Positions 38,440-48,301 of a stretch of DNA of 64,000 nt are shown in pieces (position 1 is the first letter of the stretch; each line of letters opens with the position of its first letter). The stretch comes from Paenalcaligenes suwonensis (GTDB lineage: Bacteria > Pseudomonadota > Gammaproteobacteria > Burkholderiales > Burkholderiaceae_B). The stretch is taken from assembly GCF_011290505.1 (NCBI RefSeq), contig NZ_JAANPV010000005.1:124001-188000 (forward strand). Reading direction: 5' to 3'. The position numbers and the translations under genes are program-made. The notes below the pieces were generated by a model. It searched no databases. It was not told the origin of the DNA and saw only the letters and a list, made by a program, of their open reading frames with translations.

Positions 38440-39399
38440 TTATGCAGTGACCTCACTACCAGACAAGTGATTACCAGAAATACGCTGACGATAAATTCGC
38501 CAGGAGTTCAGGGCCACCAGTAGTGAAGACAACAACATAGAAACAGCAGCCACCCAAGGAGAGACCAACCCTACAGCAGCAAGGGGGGTCATCAACAGGT
38601 GCCAGACAATAGAACCGTATAAATTTTGTTTTGAAATGTGTTCTGTGCGTTGGATGAGCGCAGAAATATCTGCGTCAGATTGTGCAGGTTGCACCATCAA
38701 TCCCGCCTGTGCGGCGGCAACGGCAGTGGGAACGGACATGGACATGGCACAGGGACAGCTCATGACGAATAACGCCACCATGACTGCCACAGCATGATCT
38801 GGTTGATAAAAGAACCACACCACACCTAAAACCAAGGCCAAAATCACTTGAATAAGGACAAACCAGAAAGCTAATGTATTGGCTCGCACCGAAATACCAG
38901 CTCGAAACTGCTCTACGCGATCAAAAGACTGACCACGACTAATAGATTGTCTAGCACAGAACTCTAAATAACGGGCTGTCAGCAAGAACGCCACAAACAT
39001 GCTGACCGAGTCGAAATAGACTTCGCCCTGCCTTTGCCACGTGTTGACTACGCTGGGGATGAAAGCCACGATAATCCCTAACGCAACGGGCACATCCATC
39101 CCAACTTTGAATTTTTTAAGACTGTTCCATGCCCCTACCCAGATAGGCTGAGCACAGTAAAGCATTACGGGAACAGTCAGCACTAAACCCGCCCAGTTCA
39201 TCAAAATGATGGCCTTATCCATCAAGGCCAAACTGTCAGGCTCCATAGTCTCTGAGCGCAAATACCCTGGAAAAGCAAACATCATGACCTGCATCATAAC
39301 CAACCACGCCAAGCCCAACCGCGCGAGCATATGTTTGCGCTGGCGGCGCTGCTCGTCGGAAAGACCCGCAGGGATAGTAAATATAGAGTATGCGCGCAT
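38440..39399 (-). CDS. ccoI: CcoI-type copper P-type ATPase reduced to its membrane part
   Basis: Full CcoI (FixI) is a copper-transporting P-type ATPase of about 750-800 residues needed for cbb3 assembly. This 319-residue product keeps about eight hydrophobic helices in the right order: MA/MB/M1 (about residues 25-120), M2 (128-147, DSVSMFVAFLL), M3/M4 (175-233) with the metal-site CPC at 215-217, and M5/M6 (258-297, ending SMLLSSLLVALNSWR). The N-terminal metal-binding domain is absent. The actuator domain expected between M2 and M3 is replaced by about 25 residues, and the phosphorylation and nucleotide domains between M4 and M5 by about 20; there is no DKTGT and no TGE. It therefore cannot hydrolyse ATP in the normal way. 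The frame is open and is followed by ccoS. No good ribosome site is seen before the ATG. Confidence 0.85.
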   Translation of the reverse strand: MRAYSIFTIPAGLSDEQRRQRKHMLARLGLAWLVMMQVMMFAFPGYLRSETMEPDSLALMDKAIILMNWAGLVLTVPVMLYCAQPIWVGAWNSLKKFKVGMDVPVALGIIVAFIPSVVNTWQRQGEVYFDSVSMFVAFLLTARYLEFCARQSISRGQSFDRVEQFRAGISVRANTLAFWFVLIQVILALVLGVVWFFYQPDHAVAVMVALFVMSCPCAMSMSVPTAVAAAQAGLMVQPAQSDADISALIQRTEHISKQNLYGSIVWHLLMTPLAAVGLVSPWVAAVSMLLSSLLVALNSWRIYRQRISGNHLSGSEVTA

Positions 39400-39548
39400 A
39401 AAGAGAATAGATAAGCGTTAACTGCTTATTAACCATTTACATGCATGCTAACCGTTATCCGCGAAAGCTTGAATACATGATATGAGTTACTAGTCGGGGG
39501 CATTTTACTACAAAGGTACCAGAAGGTCTGCCAACGTCTCGCTTCTGT

Positions 39549-39597
39549 TTGATACAGAACAAGCCGTAGCATCCAAAGATGCTACGGCTTGTATCAA
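39549..39597. terminator. Long hairpin downstream of aceA
   Basis: AGCCGTAGCATC (39562-39573), a CAAA loop and GATGCTACGGCT form a perfect stem, extended beyond a five-base bulge by TTGATACA/TGTATCAA. On the minus strand it follows the aceA stop by 16 bases but lacks a strong T-run, so it may protect the 3' end or terminate weakly. Confidence 0.6.
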
Positions 39598-39612
39598 CCC
39601 CTGATGCTAGCC

Positions 39613-40920
39613 TTATTCAGCAGCTTTAGCAAATTGGGCAGCTTCGGTGGAGCCTGCCAATGCTGTTGTAGAGGACTGGCCGCCTTCGATAGTTTGTGTT
39701 ACGGCATCGAAATACCCAGTACCTACTTCGCGCTGGTGACGTACCGCTGTGAAACCACGTTCAGCAGCAGCGAACTCACGCTCTTGCAAATCAACAAAGG
39801 CCGTCATGTTGTTGCGTGCGTAGCCATGTGCCAAATCAAACATGCCGTAGTTCAGTGCGTGGAAACCAGCCAAGGTGATGAACTGGAATTTGTAACCCAT
39901 TGCACCCAACTCGCGTTGGAATTTCGCAATAGTTTGGTCATCCAGGTTTTTCTTCCAGTTAAACGATGGCGAGCAGTTGTACGACAGCATTTTGCCTGGG
40001 AACTGGCGGTGAATGGCCTCAGCAAAGCGTTTTGCGTATTCCAAGTTAGGTGTAGATGTCTCACACCAGATCAAGTCAGCATACGGTGCGTAAGCCAAAC
40101 CACGGGAAATAGCTTGTTCTACACCTGGACGAGTGCGGAAGAAACCCTCAACCGTGCGCTCACCGGTGATGAATGGCTGATCGTTTTCATCCACATCGCT
40201 AGTGATCAAATCAGCCGCTTCAGCATCCGTACGAGCAACCAATACTGTAGGTACATTCAGAACATCGGCAGCCAATCGAGCCGCTACTAATTTAGAGATA
40301 GCTTCGCGGGTTGGAACCAACACTTTACCGCCCAAGTGACCACATTTTTTCACTGCAGCCAACTGATCCTCAAAGTGAACACCTGACGCACCAGCCACGA
40401 TCATGGCTTTCATCAGTTCAAACGCGTTTAGCACACCACCGAAACCGGCTTCTGCGTCGGCAACGATAGGAGCTAAGTAGTCAATATAGCCCGCATCACC
40501 AGGGTTCATGCCTTCAGACCATTGGATTTGATCGCAACGCATCAGAGCATTGTTAATACGGCGTACTACTTGTGGAACCGAATTGATAGGATACAAAGAC
40601 TGGTCTGGGTACATCTCGCCCGCACCGTTCGCATCACCTGCAACTTGCCAACCGGACAAGTAAATCGCTTTCAAGCCTGCTTTCACTTGCTGCATGGCTT
40701 GGTTACCTGTCAATGCACCCAATGCATTCACAAACGGCTCTTGGGTAATCATTTGCCACAGCTTTTCGGAACCGCGACGTGCCAGTGTGTGCTCTTCTAC
40801 GGTAGAACCACGCAGACGGATCACTTCTTCTGCACTGTAGGTGCGTTTGATACCTTGCCAACGAGGGTCTTCAGCCCAGTATTTTTGCAAATTGCGGATT
40901 TCGGTTTCGCGGTTACTCAT
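39613..40920 (-). CDS. aceA: Isocitrate lyase
   Basis: AceA splits isocitrate to succinate and glyoxylate, the first step of the glyoxylate shunt for growth on acetate and fatty acids. The 435-residue product has the active-site signature [13 protein letters not shown], the metal-binding [10 protein letters not shown] region, and NCSPSFNW. Length fits the enterobacterial-type enzyme (434). The ATG at 40920 has GGAGAG six bases upstream; the longer frame begins with TTG. No malate synthase is adjacent. The upstream region holds repeated TTTCA/TGAAA motifs that may be operator sites. Confidence 0.97.
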   Translation of the reverse strand: MSNRETEIRNLQKYWAEDPRWQGIKRTYSAEEVIRLRGSTVEEHTLARRGSEKLWQMITQEPFVNALGALTGNQAMQQVKAGLKAIYLSGWQVAGDANGAGEMYPDQSLYPINSVPQVVRRINNALMRCDQIQWSEGMNPGDAGYIDYLAPIVADAEAGFGGVLNAFELMKAMIVAGASGVHFEDQLAAVKKCGHLGGKVLVPTREAISKLVAARLAADVLNVPTVLVARTDAEAADLITSDVDENDQPFITGERTVEGFFRTRPGVEQAISRGLAYAPYADLIWCETSTPNLEYAKRFAEAIHRQFPGKMLSYNCSPSFNWKKNLDDQTIAKFQRELGAMGYKFQFITLAGFHALNYGMFDLAHGYARNNMTAFVDLQEREFAAAERGFTAVRHQREVGTGYFDAVTQTIEGGQSSTTALAGSTEAAQFAKAAE

Positions 40921-41288
40921 GCTGCTCTCCAATACAAGAAAAAGAAAACGTTCAAGATGAGTATTAGTCTACGCAAATACAGCGCCCGCAACACACTTAT
41001 ATCTTATATAAGACCATATATTTTTCTTATTAATATCAATTAGATAGTTTTTATATTTCAAGATATGAAACAACATTTTTGTTTATGGAAAAACTTATTG
41101 TGCAGCGCGCCATTTGCTTTTCATAATATGAAAACAAATAACCACCATATGAAAAATGAACCTTTTTGTACCGGAAAACAATAGGAAATAAAAAAACACC
41201 TCAGAAATTGGCGCCATCCCAATTTCTGAGGTGTTTTTTTTCTACCACTCTATAGCGAATACTATAGAGAGATAGCCTTTTCAGAGCA
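40921..41288. other. aceA upstream region with palindromic TGAAA motifs
   Basis: This 368-base spacer is very AT-rich near aceA. It holds TTTCA-AGATA-TGAAA (41056-41070), the perfect inverted repeat TTTTCATA-A-TATGAAAA (41118-41134), and a further CATATGAAAA half at 41146-41155. These three related sites are spaced over 100 bases upstream of aceA and could bind a regulator of the glyoxylate shunt. No gene is seen. The terminator of the upstream MFS gene lies at 41191-41240. Confidence 0.55.
41191..41240 (-). terminator. Strong terminator after the MFS gene
   Basis: A stem of about 20 pairs (AAAACACCTCAGAAATTGG with its complement) is flanked by A and T tracts. On the minus strand it follows the MFS gene stop by about 50 bases. 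Confidence 0.93.
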
Positions 41289-42542
41289 TTATTTCTTTGC
41301 GGCTGCCTTAGCAATCCACACTGCCATCGATGCCGAAATACAAAAAGCCAGAGCCGCCCCAAACCATGGGCCGCGGTTCAGGCCTGCATCTAACATAGCA
41401 CCGAACATTAACGGTGCTAATGAAGAACCCACATCCATACCGGAGTACACCAATCCATACACAGTACCCGTGGCTCCTTTAGGTGTGACGCGTCGAATGA
41501 GCATATCGCGAGACGGAGCTGCCACGCCTGAGAAGAACCCGGCCAATCCCACCATGACCACAGCTACTGACGGACTTAGCCACCCTGTACCCAGAAACAC
41601 CAACATTAAGCCAGCAAAGCACAACGACATGAATACCGTGCGTTCACTGCGGGCATCAGCACCCACCAGAAAACCGCCAGCTAGCATCCCTACCGCCGCC
41701 GTCACCATATAGGCTGACAATGCTGTACCCGCTACGAGTGGATCAATGTGATACACGCTACCCAACATAGGAATGGTGTAGTTCTGTACCGACGACAACG
41801 CCATAGAAGAGAAGGCGAAAAACAAGAACGCTCCCCAAAGCGCTGGCTGCCTACATAAAATCTTCAGTGTTTGCCACGCACTTTCACGTGCCAAGGATTT
41901 CTCGGTAGTTTCTTCTGCGGCTTGCGCCACCTCTTTGGCGTGCTGCCCTGCCAGCAAGTGTCTACCCAAAAACGCAGCGCACCACACGATGGCCACCAAC
42001 CCTGCTGCTGAGAATGCGGCAGCTCGCCAACCATGATCTGAGGCAATGGCTGACACAAACAATGGTGTTAAGGCCCAGCCCAAATTGCCGGTGAGCCCAT
42101 GCACGCTAAAGGCATGACCCAAGCGTCTAGCGCTAACCCGGTGGTTAATAATGGAGTAGTCTACGGGGTGAAAAATAGAATTGCCGGCACCGCCAATGGC
42201 TGCCGCTATCCACAACATCCAATAACTGGTGGCGAAGCCAATAATAATGCCCGACACCACAAACCCGCCCAAGCCGAACAACAATACGGGAATGGGTCCA
42301 ATGCGATCCACAACAAAACCTGAGCTGGCCTGCCCTAAACACGACACCAAAAAAAAGGTAGTGGCTAAGGCTCCTAGCTCAACATAGTCGAAACCAAACT
42401 CGCGTGCCAGAAACACATAAAGCGTAGGCAGCAGCAGTTGAAAAAAGTGTGAACTTGCGTGCACCACACCGATCAGACTGATAATGCTCCAGTCTTGTTT
42501 ACGGCTAATGGTGTCTTCTACGCTTAACTCTGATGCAGCCAT
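41289..42542 (-). CDS. MFS transporter, fosmidomycin-resistance-like
   Basis: The 417-residue protein has about 12 helices and reads LIGVVHASSHFFQLLLPTLYVFLAREFG near its start and GAGNSIFHPVDYSIINHRVS in the first half, features of the Fsr-like branch of the major facilitator family. Members export small molecules, but the substrate cannot be told; the resistance label is historical. It lies 4 bases after pgsA on the same strand, so it belongs to the uvrC-pgsA transcript. Confidence 0.85.
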   Translation of the reverse strand: MAASELSVEDTISRKQDWSIISLIGVVHASSHFFQLLLPTLYVFLAREFGFDYVELGALATTFFLVSCLGQASSGFVVDRIGPIPVLLFGLGGFVVSGIIIGFATSYWMLWIAAAIGGAGNSIFHPVDYSIINHRVSARRLGHAFSVHGLTGNLGWALTPLFVSAIASDHGWRAAAFSAAGLVAIVWCAAFLGRHLLAGQHAKEVAQAAEETTEKSLARESAWQTLKILCRQPALWGAFLFFAFSSMALSSVQNYTIPMLGSVYHIDPLVAGTALSAYMVTAAVGMLAGGFLVGADARSERTVFMSLCFAGLMLVFLGTGWLSPSVAVVMVGLAGFFSGVAAPSRDMLIRRVTPKGATGTVYGLVYSGMDVGSSLAPLMFGAMLDAGLNRGPWFGAALAFCISASMAVWIAKAAAKK

Positions 42543-42546
42543 AGTC

Positions 42547-43119
42547 TTAACTCTTACGGGCGATTTCTGGCCAAGCTTTCTTCAGGTAGTAACACATGGA
42601 CCACACGGTCAGAATGGCAGCAATAATAATCAATACCTGCCCAATGGTGCCAACGGGTATGCCCTCGTAAGGCTCCCAGTACAGCAAGCAGGGAATCGCT
42701 AACATTTGCGCTGCTGTTTTAAATTTGCCTAACCAGTTTACCGCCACACTGCTGCTCGCCCCCATTTGCGCCATCCATTCGCGCAAGGCAGAAATAGCAA
42801 TTTCACGGCCAATAATAATAAAGGCGATCACAAAACCCACACGCCCTAGGTCTACCAACACCAATAGCGCTGCAGATACCATCAATTTATCGGCAACCGG
42901 GTCTAAGAATGCGCCGAAGGCGGAGGTTTGATTCCAACGTCGCGCCAACCAACCATCAAACCAATCGGTAATGGCCGCCACAATAAAGGCACCACAGGCT
43001 AGTACATCGCGTGAATGTATGTTCATCCAGCTTTCTGGCAAGAAAAACAATGCCAGCACCAGCGGGATCATTAAGATTCTCAACCAGGTCAGGGCCATGG
43101 GAAAAGTAAGTGGCATCAT
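42547..43119 (-). CDS. pgsA: CDP-diacylglycerol-glycerol-3-phosphate phosphatidyltransferase
   Basis: PgsA makes phosphatidylglycerol phosphate, the first step to phosphatidylglycerol and cardiolipin in the inner membrane. The 190-residue protein has four to six hydrophobic helices and the CDP-alcohol phosphotransferase motif DG-WL-AR-WNQTSAFG-AFL-D-PVA-D in order. Length fits the family. uvrC lies immediately upstream (25 bases), a pairing (uvrC-pgsA) conserved in many proteobacteria. The ATG may be either of two adjacent codons at 43119 and 43116. Confidence 0.95.
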   Translation of the reverse strand: MMPLTFPMALTWLRILMIPLVLALFFLPESWMNIHSRDVLACGAFIVAAITDWFDGWLARRWNQTSAFGAFLDPVADKLMVSAALLVLVDLGRVGFVIAFIIIGREIAISALREWMAQMGASSSVAVNWLGKFKTAAQMLAIPCLLYWEPYEGIPVGTIGQVLIIIAAILTVWSMCYYLKKAWPEIARKS

Positions 43120-43144
43120 GTGGCTAACTCGGTATTACAAAACA

Positions 43145-44968
43145 TCAACGTAACGCATAGTAGATACGCTCAGCTAATGCTGCAGAGATTCCTTCAACAG
43201 ACGCTAGGTCATCTATGCTCGCATTTACTACGCCTGTAAACCCACCAAAGCGTGCTAACAAGCGTTGCCGGCGTTTTGCTCCTACGCCTTCTATATCTTC
43301 TAATCGTGACACATTCCTAGATTTTGCGCGACGTGCCCGCATGCCGGTTATGGCAAATCTATGCGCTTCATCGCGCGCTTCAGCTACCAACATCAGTGCT
43401 GGCGAGGCTACTCCTAATCGTAACTCAGGTCGGCCATCGGCAAAAATCAAGGTTTCAAGGCCCACTTTACGGCCCTCACCTTTGGCCACCCCAACCAAGA
43501 CATTCGTATCTAAGCCAAGTTCGTTAAATACTTGTTTTGCCATGGATATCTGGCCTTTCCCACCATCCACCAAGACTACATCTGGTAAGGTTGCCTGACC
43601 TTCTGCTACACGTTCATAACGTCTAAATAACACTTGGCGCATCGCCGCATAATCATCGCCCGGCGTAATACCCGCAATGTTGTAACGCCTATACAAAGTA
43701 GGCTGCATATCATGATGCCTATACACCACACATGACGCTTGCGTGGCTTCACCGGCGGTATGGCTAATATCAAAGCACTCTATAGTCAGCGCCTCTAGTG
43801 CCTCATCATCCACCTCTAAACCCAGCACAGTGGCTAAATCTAGCGTACGGGCTGCTTTGGTCATGGATTCATTCAGCTTACGGGCTAAGGCCAACTCACC
43901 ATTTTTAAGGGCTTGTTCCAACCACGCTTTACGTACTCCTTGAGGACGTATAAGCAACCTAGCTTCTTTACCCGTTTGCTCTTTCAGCATATCCAAAATA
44001 GCCGTGTCTTCTAACTTGTGTGACACCACCAGCACTGGCGGTAAGGGGCGCTCTATATAGTGCTGACTAATAAATGCCGCCAATACATCCTCGGGGGTGT
44101 CGTCTTGCACTTGGGTAGGGAAAAACGCCCTATCACCTAAGTGACGACCACCACGCACCATCGCCAAGTTCACACACACCTTGCCCTCTTCGCTTATCAC
44201 CGCAATCACATCAAGATCATCGGTGCCAGCATGCTCCATCGTTTGCTGCTGCAAGACCGTGGACAACGCCCGCATCTGATCGCGCAGCATAGCTGCTTGC
44301 TCAAAGTCTAGTGCCTCAGAAGCGGCTTGCATGCGCTGCTCTATTTCTTGCAGTACCTCATTGGCCTGCCCTGACAAAAACCGCACCGCACGTCGCACAT
44401 CAGCTTGGTAGTCTTCAAGAGCAATACTGCCTACACAGGGCGCAGAACAGCGCTGAATCTGATGCAGCAAACAGGGGCGCGAGCGATGTGCATACACGCC
44501 ATCTTCACAGGTACGCAGTTGGAAGACCCGCTGCAATATTTGAATGGTTTCGCGTACGGCCCACGCATTAGGGTACGGCCCAAAGAACTGTCCGCCCACA
44601 TTGGTGTTGCCCCTGTAGTAGGCAATACGTGGTGCATCGTGTGCGCTTAACTGCAAGTACGGGTACGACTTATCGTCCCTAAACAGGATGTTATAGCGTG
44701 GCCGCAAACGCTTGATGAGATTATTCTCCAGCAATAACGCTTCCGCTTCGCTGGGAGTAATCGTCACCTCAATGCGGGCTATGCGCGCCACCATGTGTGC
44801 AATACGCGGGCTGGCCAAATTTTTCTGAAAATACGAATTAACGCGTTTTTTCAGATCTTTGGCTTTACCCACGTAAAGCACCGTACCCTCTTCGTCCAGG
44901 TGTCTATAGACACCTGGTAAGTTAGGCAGCTCAGCTAGAAACGATTTGAGATTGAAGCTCTCGGGCAT
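43145..44968 (-). CDS. uvrC: Excinuclease ABC subunit C
   Basis: UvrC makes both incisions in nucleotide excision repair after UvrA and UvrB find the damage. The 607-residue product has the GIY-YIG nuclease domain ([20 protein letters not shown]), the UVR motif ([23 protein letters not shown]), the RNase-H-like endonuclease domain ([27 protein letters not shown]) and C-terminal helix-hairpin-helix repeats. The start is placed at [10 protein letters not shown] (44968), which overlaps the end of nagZ by 38 bases; longer in-frame starts lack family similarity. Confidence 0.96.
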   Translation of the reverse strand: MPESFNLKSFLAELPNLPGVYRHLDEEGTVLYVGKAKDLKKRVNSYFQKNLASPRIAHMVARIARIEVTITPSEAEALLLENNLIKRLRPRYNILFRDDKSYPYLQLSAHDAPRIAYYRGNTNVGGQFFGPYPNAWAVRETIQILQRVFQLRTCEDGVYAHRSRPCLLHQIQRCSAPCVGSIALEDYQADVRRAVRFLSGQANEVLQEIEQRMQAASEALDFEQAAMLRDQMRALSTVLQQQTMEHAGTDDLDVIAVISEEGKVCVNLAMVRGGRHLGDRAFFPTQVQDDTPEDVLAAFISQHYIERPLPPVLVVSHKLEDTAILDMLKEQTGKEARLLIRPQGVRKAWLEQALKNGELALARKLNESMTKAARTLDLATVLGLEVDDEALEALTIECFDISHTAGEATQASCVVYRHHDMQPTLYRRYNIAGITPGDDYAAMRQVLFRRYERVAEGQATLPDVVLVDGGKGQISMAKQVFNELGLDTNVLVGVAKGEGRKVGLETLIFADGRPELRLGVASPALMLVAEARDEAHRFAITGMRARRAKSRNVSRLEDIEGVGAKRRQRLLARFGGFTGVVNASIDDLASVEGISAALAERIYYALR

Positions 44969-45988
44969 GCTGATAATATTCGTCAGACTGCAAAGCATCC
45001 CACGCAAGCGCAGGGTCCACACAACGCAAACGGCGTATACGCTGCACAGACTCTGGGTCAGATGTGTGCTGCAAACGCTGCAACAGCTCGTCGGCTAAGT
45101 CGGGTCGGTTGCATACCAAGACCATGTCACAACCCGCACCCAATGCTGCCTCGGCTCGCGCCAAGATATCACCCGCCACCGTTGCGCCTTCCATGGTGAG
45201 GTCATCCGAGAAGATCACGCCCTCATACCCTAACGCTTTACGCAGCACACGCTGCAACCAGTAGCGAGAAAACCCAGCGGGTTTATCGTCTACTTTAGGG
45301 TAGATAACATGAGCAGGCATCACACTATCTAGCACCATGGAGCCTAACCAACCATAGGGGGCCGCATCATCATTCAAGATTTGTTCTAAGTCGCGCTCAT
45401 CAACGGGAATTTCGTGGTGAGAATCAGCCTCTACCGCACCATGCCCTGGAAAATGCTTGCCACAACTTGCCATACCAGCACGATGCAAACCTTGCACCAA
45501 ACCCGTTGCCAACATCGATACCGCTTTAGGATCACGGTGGAAAGCGCGATTACCAATTACCCCACTCACACCCCAATCCAAATCCAGCACGGGTGTAAAG
45601 CTCATGTCTACACCACATGCACGCAATTCAGCCGCTAACACATACCCAACGGCAGCGGCCATTTCAGCCGCTTGCTTAGCATCTTTTTCCCACAAGGTAC
45701 CTAAGTGACGCATCGCAGGTAAGGCCGTAAAACCATCGGTTTTGAAACGCTGTACACGCCCGCCCTCATGGTCTACCGCAATTAACAAAGGCTCGTCTCT
45801 GGAAGCATGTATAGCAGCACACAAAGCAGTTAACTGTTCGCGGGAACTAAAGTTTCGCGCAAATAAGATCACACCCCCAACAAGAGGATGCTGTAACCGC
45901 AGTCGTTCGGCTTCGTTAACTCCGTACCCGCCACATCCACCATTACTGGACCGGGTAACAACACTGAACTCTGCTCACTTTGCTTCAT
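44931..45988 (-). pseudogene. nagZ: Beta-N-acetylhexosaminidase NagZ, frameshifted near the start
   Basis: NagZ removes N-acetylglucosamine from muropeptides during cell-wall recycling in the cytoplasm. The body (from 45872 down) has the family features VGGVILFARN, LIAVDHEGGRVQR, GKHFPGHG and the catalytic SDDLTMEG. The N-terminal part (from ATG 45988: GPVMVDVAGTELT) is in another frame. One base appears to be missing around 45915-45918, between ELT and EAERLRLQHPL. The first frame stops with TGA at 45871-45869, which overlaps a GTG (45872) that opens the main frame. So the gene may be inactive, be rescued by reinitiation at GTG, or be a sequencing error. acpS ends 23 bases upstream. Confidence 0.8.
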
Positions 45989-46011
45989 GTTGATGTTTCC
46001 ACTTTTAGTCA

Positions 46012-46413
46012 TTAGGTCTGACTTTCCACAATCACAAATGCCATCACCAAATCAGACTCGTCTGTCAGACTGACATGTGCAGCACCAAAACGTTGGTTAT
46101 ACCAGTGCGCCAGCGGTTCTGCCAGCACTACTGTAGGTTTACCACTGGGTGCATTCAGCACTTGCATACGCGACCAGGCCATGGGCATACGCATCCCCAA
46201 CCCCACCGCCTTAGAAAATGCTTCCTTGGCAGCAAAACGGGTGGCCAAGTAGCGCATACCACGCCGCGGATCTCTCTCAACGCGACGCGCAAACACCACC
46301 TGTTCTTCAGGCCCCAATATGCGCTGCACAAAACGTTCAGGCCGTCGTTCATACGCGGCCTGAATGCGTGATACATACGTAATATCAGTACCTATACCCG
46401 CAATGCTACTCAT
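46012..46413 (-). CDS. acpS: Holo-[acyl-carrier-protein] synthase
   Basis: AcpS attaches phosphopantetheine from CoA to acyl carrier protein. The 133-residue product has [17 protein letters not shown] with the metal-binding Asp and [18 protein letters not shown] with the catalytic Glu, both family hallmarks. The ATG at 46413 has AGGGAG six bases upstream; a longer start at 46431 is less likely. It precedes nagZ and follows orn, all on the minus strand. Confidence 0.95.
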   Translation of the reverse strand: MSSIAGIGTDITYVSRIQAAYERRPERFVQRILGPEEQVVFARRVERDPRRGMRYLATRFAAKEAFSKAVGLGMRMPMAWSRMQVLNAPSGKPTVVLAEPLAHWYNQRFGAAHVSLTDESDLVMAFVIVESQT

Positions 46414-46442
46414 GTAGTGCTCCCTATTCATACACGTAAGGC

Positions 46443-46991
46443 TTAGTCCACTTTCAGGAAATGCTCACGGTAATGTTTTAGCTCATCAATAGACTCATAA
46501 ATATCAGCCAAGGCTTCGTGGCGGCTATGTTTTACAAAGCTGCTTACCACTTCAGGCTTCCAACGACGCGCCAACTCTTTTAATGTGCTGACATCCAAAT
46601 TACGGTAGTGAAAGTACTGTTCTAGACGAGGCATGTATTTGTACATGAAACGTCGGTCTTGGCTAATGGTGTTCCCACACAAAGGGGAAACGCCCTCAGG
46701 CACATGTTTTTTCAAGAAAACCAGCAGTTCATCTTCGGCTTGAGCTTCAGTGGTTGTGGAAGCTTTTACTTTATCAATCAAGCCACTACGACCATGCGTA
46801 CCTTTGTTCCAGTTATCCATGGCATCTAACAATTCATTACTTTGATGGATGACGATCACCGGACCTTCTGCCACAATGCTTAAATCAGCTTCAGTCACTA
46901 CGACTGCGACTTCGATAATACGTTCTTTTTCTGGGTCTAGTCCGGTCATTTCCATGTCAAGCCAGACCAAACGTTGAGTAGTAACCGCCAT
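46443..46991 (-). CDS. orn: Oligoribonuclease
   Basis: Orn degrades very short RNAs and the pGpG left by cyclic-di-GMP breakdown. The 182-residue product is a DEDDh exonuclease: DMEMTGLD with the first acidic pair, the middle [15 protein letters not shown] segment, and [11 protein letters not shown] with the final catalytic His and Asp. Length is standard (181). The divergent M48 protease gene starts 48 bases away, an arrangement also known in Bordetella relatives. Confidence 0.97.
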   Translation of the reverse strand: MAVTTQRLVWLDMEMTGLDPEKERIIEVAVVVTEADLSIVAEGPVIVIHQSNELLDAMDNWNKGTHGRSGLIDKVKASTTTEAQAEDELLVFLKKHVPEGVSPLCGNTISQDRRFMYKYMPRLEQYFHYRNLDVSTLKELARRWKPEVVSSFVKHSRHEALADIYESIDELKHYREHFLKVD

Positions 46992-47038
46992 ATAATCTTC
47001 CTTTAAAAACCTTATTTTCGCACACCTACCAGCACTAC

Positions 47039-48301
47039 ATGTTCACTTACCTTTTCCTAGGCTTTTTTCTGTTGGATCTGTTTACCCGCTTTTGGTTAGC
47101 GCAACGACAGATTCACCACGTGATGCTGCACCGCAGTACTGTACCAGAGGAATTCAGCTCGCGTATTTCTCTACACAGCCACCAGCGTGCCGCTGACTAC
47201 ACGGTTGCCAAGGTCAAGCTAAATCAATATGAACGCTTGGTCGATGCTATGGTGCTCATTGGGCTAACCTTACTTGGCGGCTTACAACAACTAGACCTTT
47301 TCTGGGCGCGCCATATTGATCACGAGATTTGGCGACAAATTGCCTTAATACTTAGTGTGGCGGGTTTACTTGGGCTGATTAGCCTGCCCTTCAATGCGTG
47401 GAAGAAATTCCGCCTAGAAGCACATTTCGGTTTCAACCGCCTCACCCCGGCTTTGTTTGTACGCGATGCGCTAGTAGGCACCTTATTAAGCATGGTGCTA
47501 TTAAGCGCCTGCGCCGGTGCAATCTTGCTATTTATGGAAAAGACCGGAGCACAATGGCCGCTCTGGGCATGGCTATTCTGGGTGTGCTTTAACTTATTTT
47601 TGATTTGGGCCTATCCCACGTTTATTGCCCCGCTATTCAACAGCTTTAAGCCACTAGAACGTGACAGTCTGCGTGATCGCATTAATGCTCTTGCCGAACG
47701 CAGTGGCTTCAAACTCAATGGTTTGTTCGTAATGGATGGCTCTAAGCGTTCTGCCCATGGCAACGCCTACTTTACGGGCCTAGGCAATAACAAGCGCATC
47801 GTATTTTTCGACACTTTACTGAACAAACTGGATGATGAGGAAATCGAAGCCGTATTGGCGCACGAGTTGGGGCACTTCAAACACCACCATATACGTCAGC
47901 GCCTCATTTTTAGCTTCGTCGGCTCCCTAGTTCTGTTTATTGTGTTGGGCTGGCTGTCGCAAAAAGCCTGGTTCTATGTAGACCTAGGCGTGATTCCACA
48001 ATTAGGTCGTGCCAACGACGGTATGGCGCTAGTGCTGTTTTTCTTATGCTTGCCGATATTCACCTTCTGGGTTACCCCGCTAACCAATCTATCGTCCAGA
48101 AAACACGAATACCAAGCCGATGCCTTTGCTGCCGCGCAATGCCCACCCATACACCTGCGCCATGCGCTGCTTAAGCTGTATAACGATAATGCGGCAACCC
48201 TAACCCCCGATCCCCTACACTCTGCGTTTTACGATACGCACCCAAGCGCGTTAAGCCGCCTCCAACACCTGGAACGTTATGAAAACCAGCAATCTATCTA
48301 G
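47039..48301 (+). CDS. M48-family membrane metalloprotease (CAAX protease-like)
   Basis: The 420-residue protein has several hydrophobic helices in its N-terminal half and near residues 295-345, and the zinc site HELGH at residues 275-279 within [15 protein letters not shown], with a downstream glutamate in [10 protein letters not shown]. The segment [15 protein letters not shown] is typical of the Ste24/CAAX prenyl protease-like M48 family. In bacteria these are thought to cut membrane proteins in quality control; no specific substrate is known. It overlaps the next gene, rsgA, by 23 bases. Confidence 0.88.
   Translation: MFTYLFLGFFLLDLFTRFWLAQRQIHHVMLHRSTVPEEFSSRISLHSHQRAADYTVAKVKLNQYERLVDAMVLIGLTLLGGLQQLDLFWARHIDHEIWRQIALILSVAGLLGLISLPFNAWKKFRLEAHFGFNRLTPALFVRDALVGTLLSMVLLSACAGAILLFMEKTGAQWPLWAWLFWVCFNLFLIWAYPTFIAPLFNSFKPLERDSLRDRINALAERSGFKLNGLFVMDGSKRSAHGNAYFTGLGNNKRIVFFDTLLNKLDDEEIEAVLAHELGHFKHHHIRQRLIFSFVGSLVLFIVLGWLSQKAWFYVDLGVIPQLGRANDGMALVLFFLCLPIFTFWVTPLTNLSSRKHEYQADAFAAAQCPPIHLRHALLKLYNDNAATLTPDPLHSAFYDTHPSALSRLQHLERYENQQSI

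Noticed and set aside
39613-40290. Long plus-strand frame opposite aceA
   Set aside because: Antisense shadow of isocitrate lyase; no start context and no similarity.
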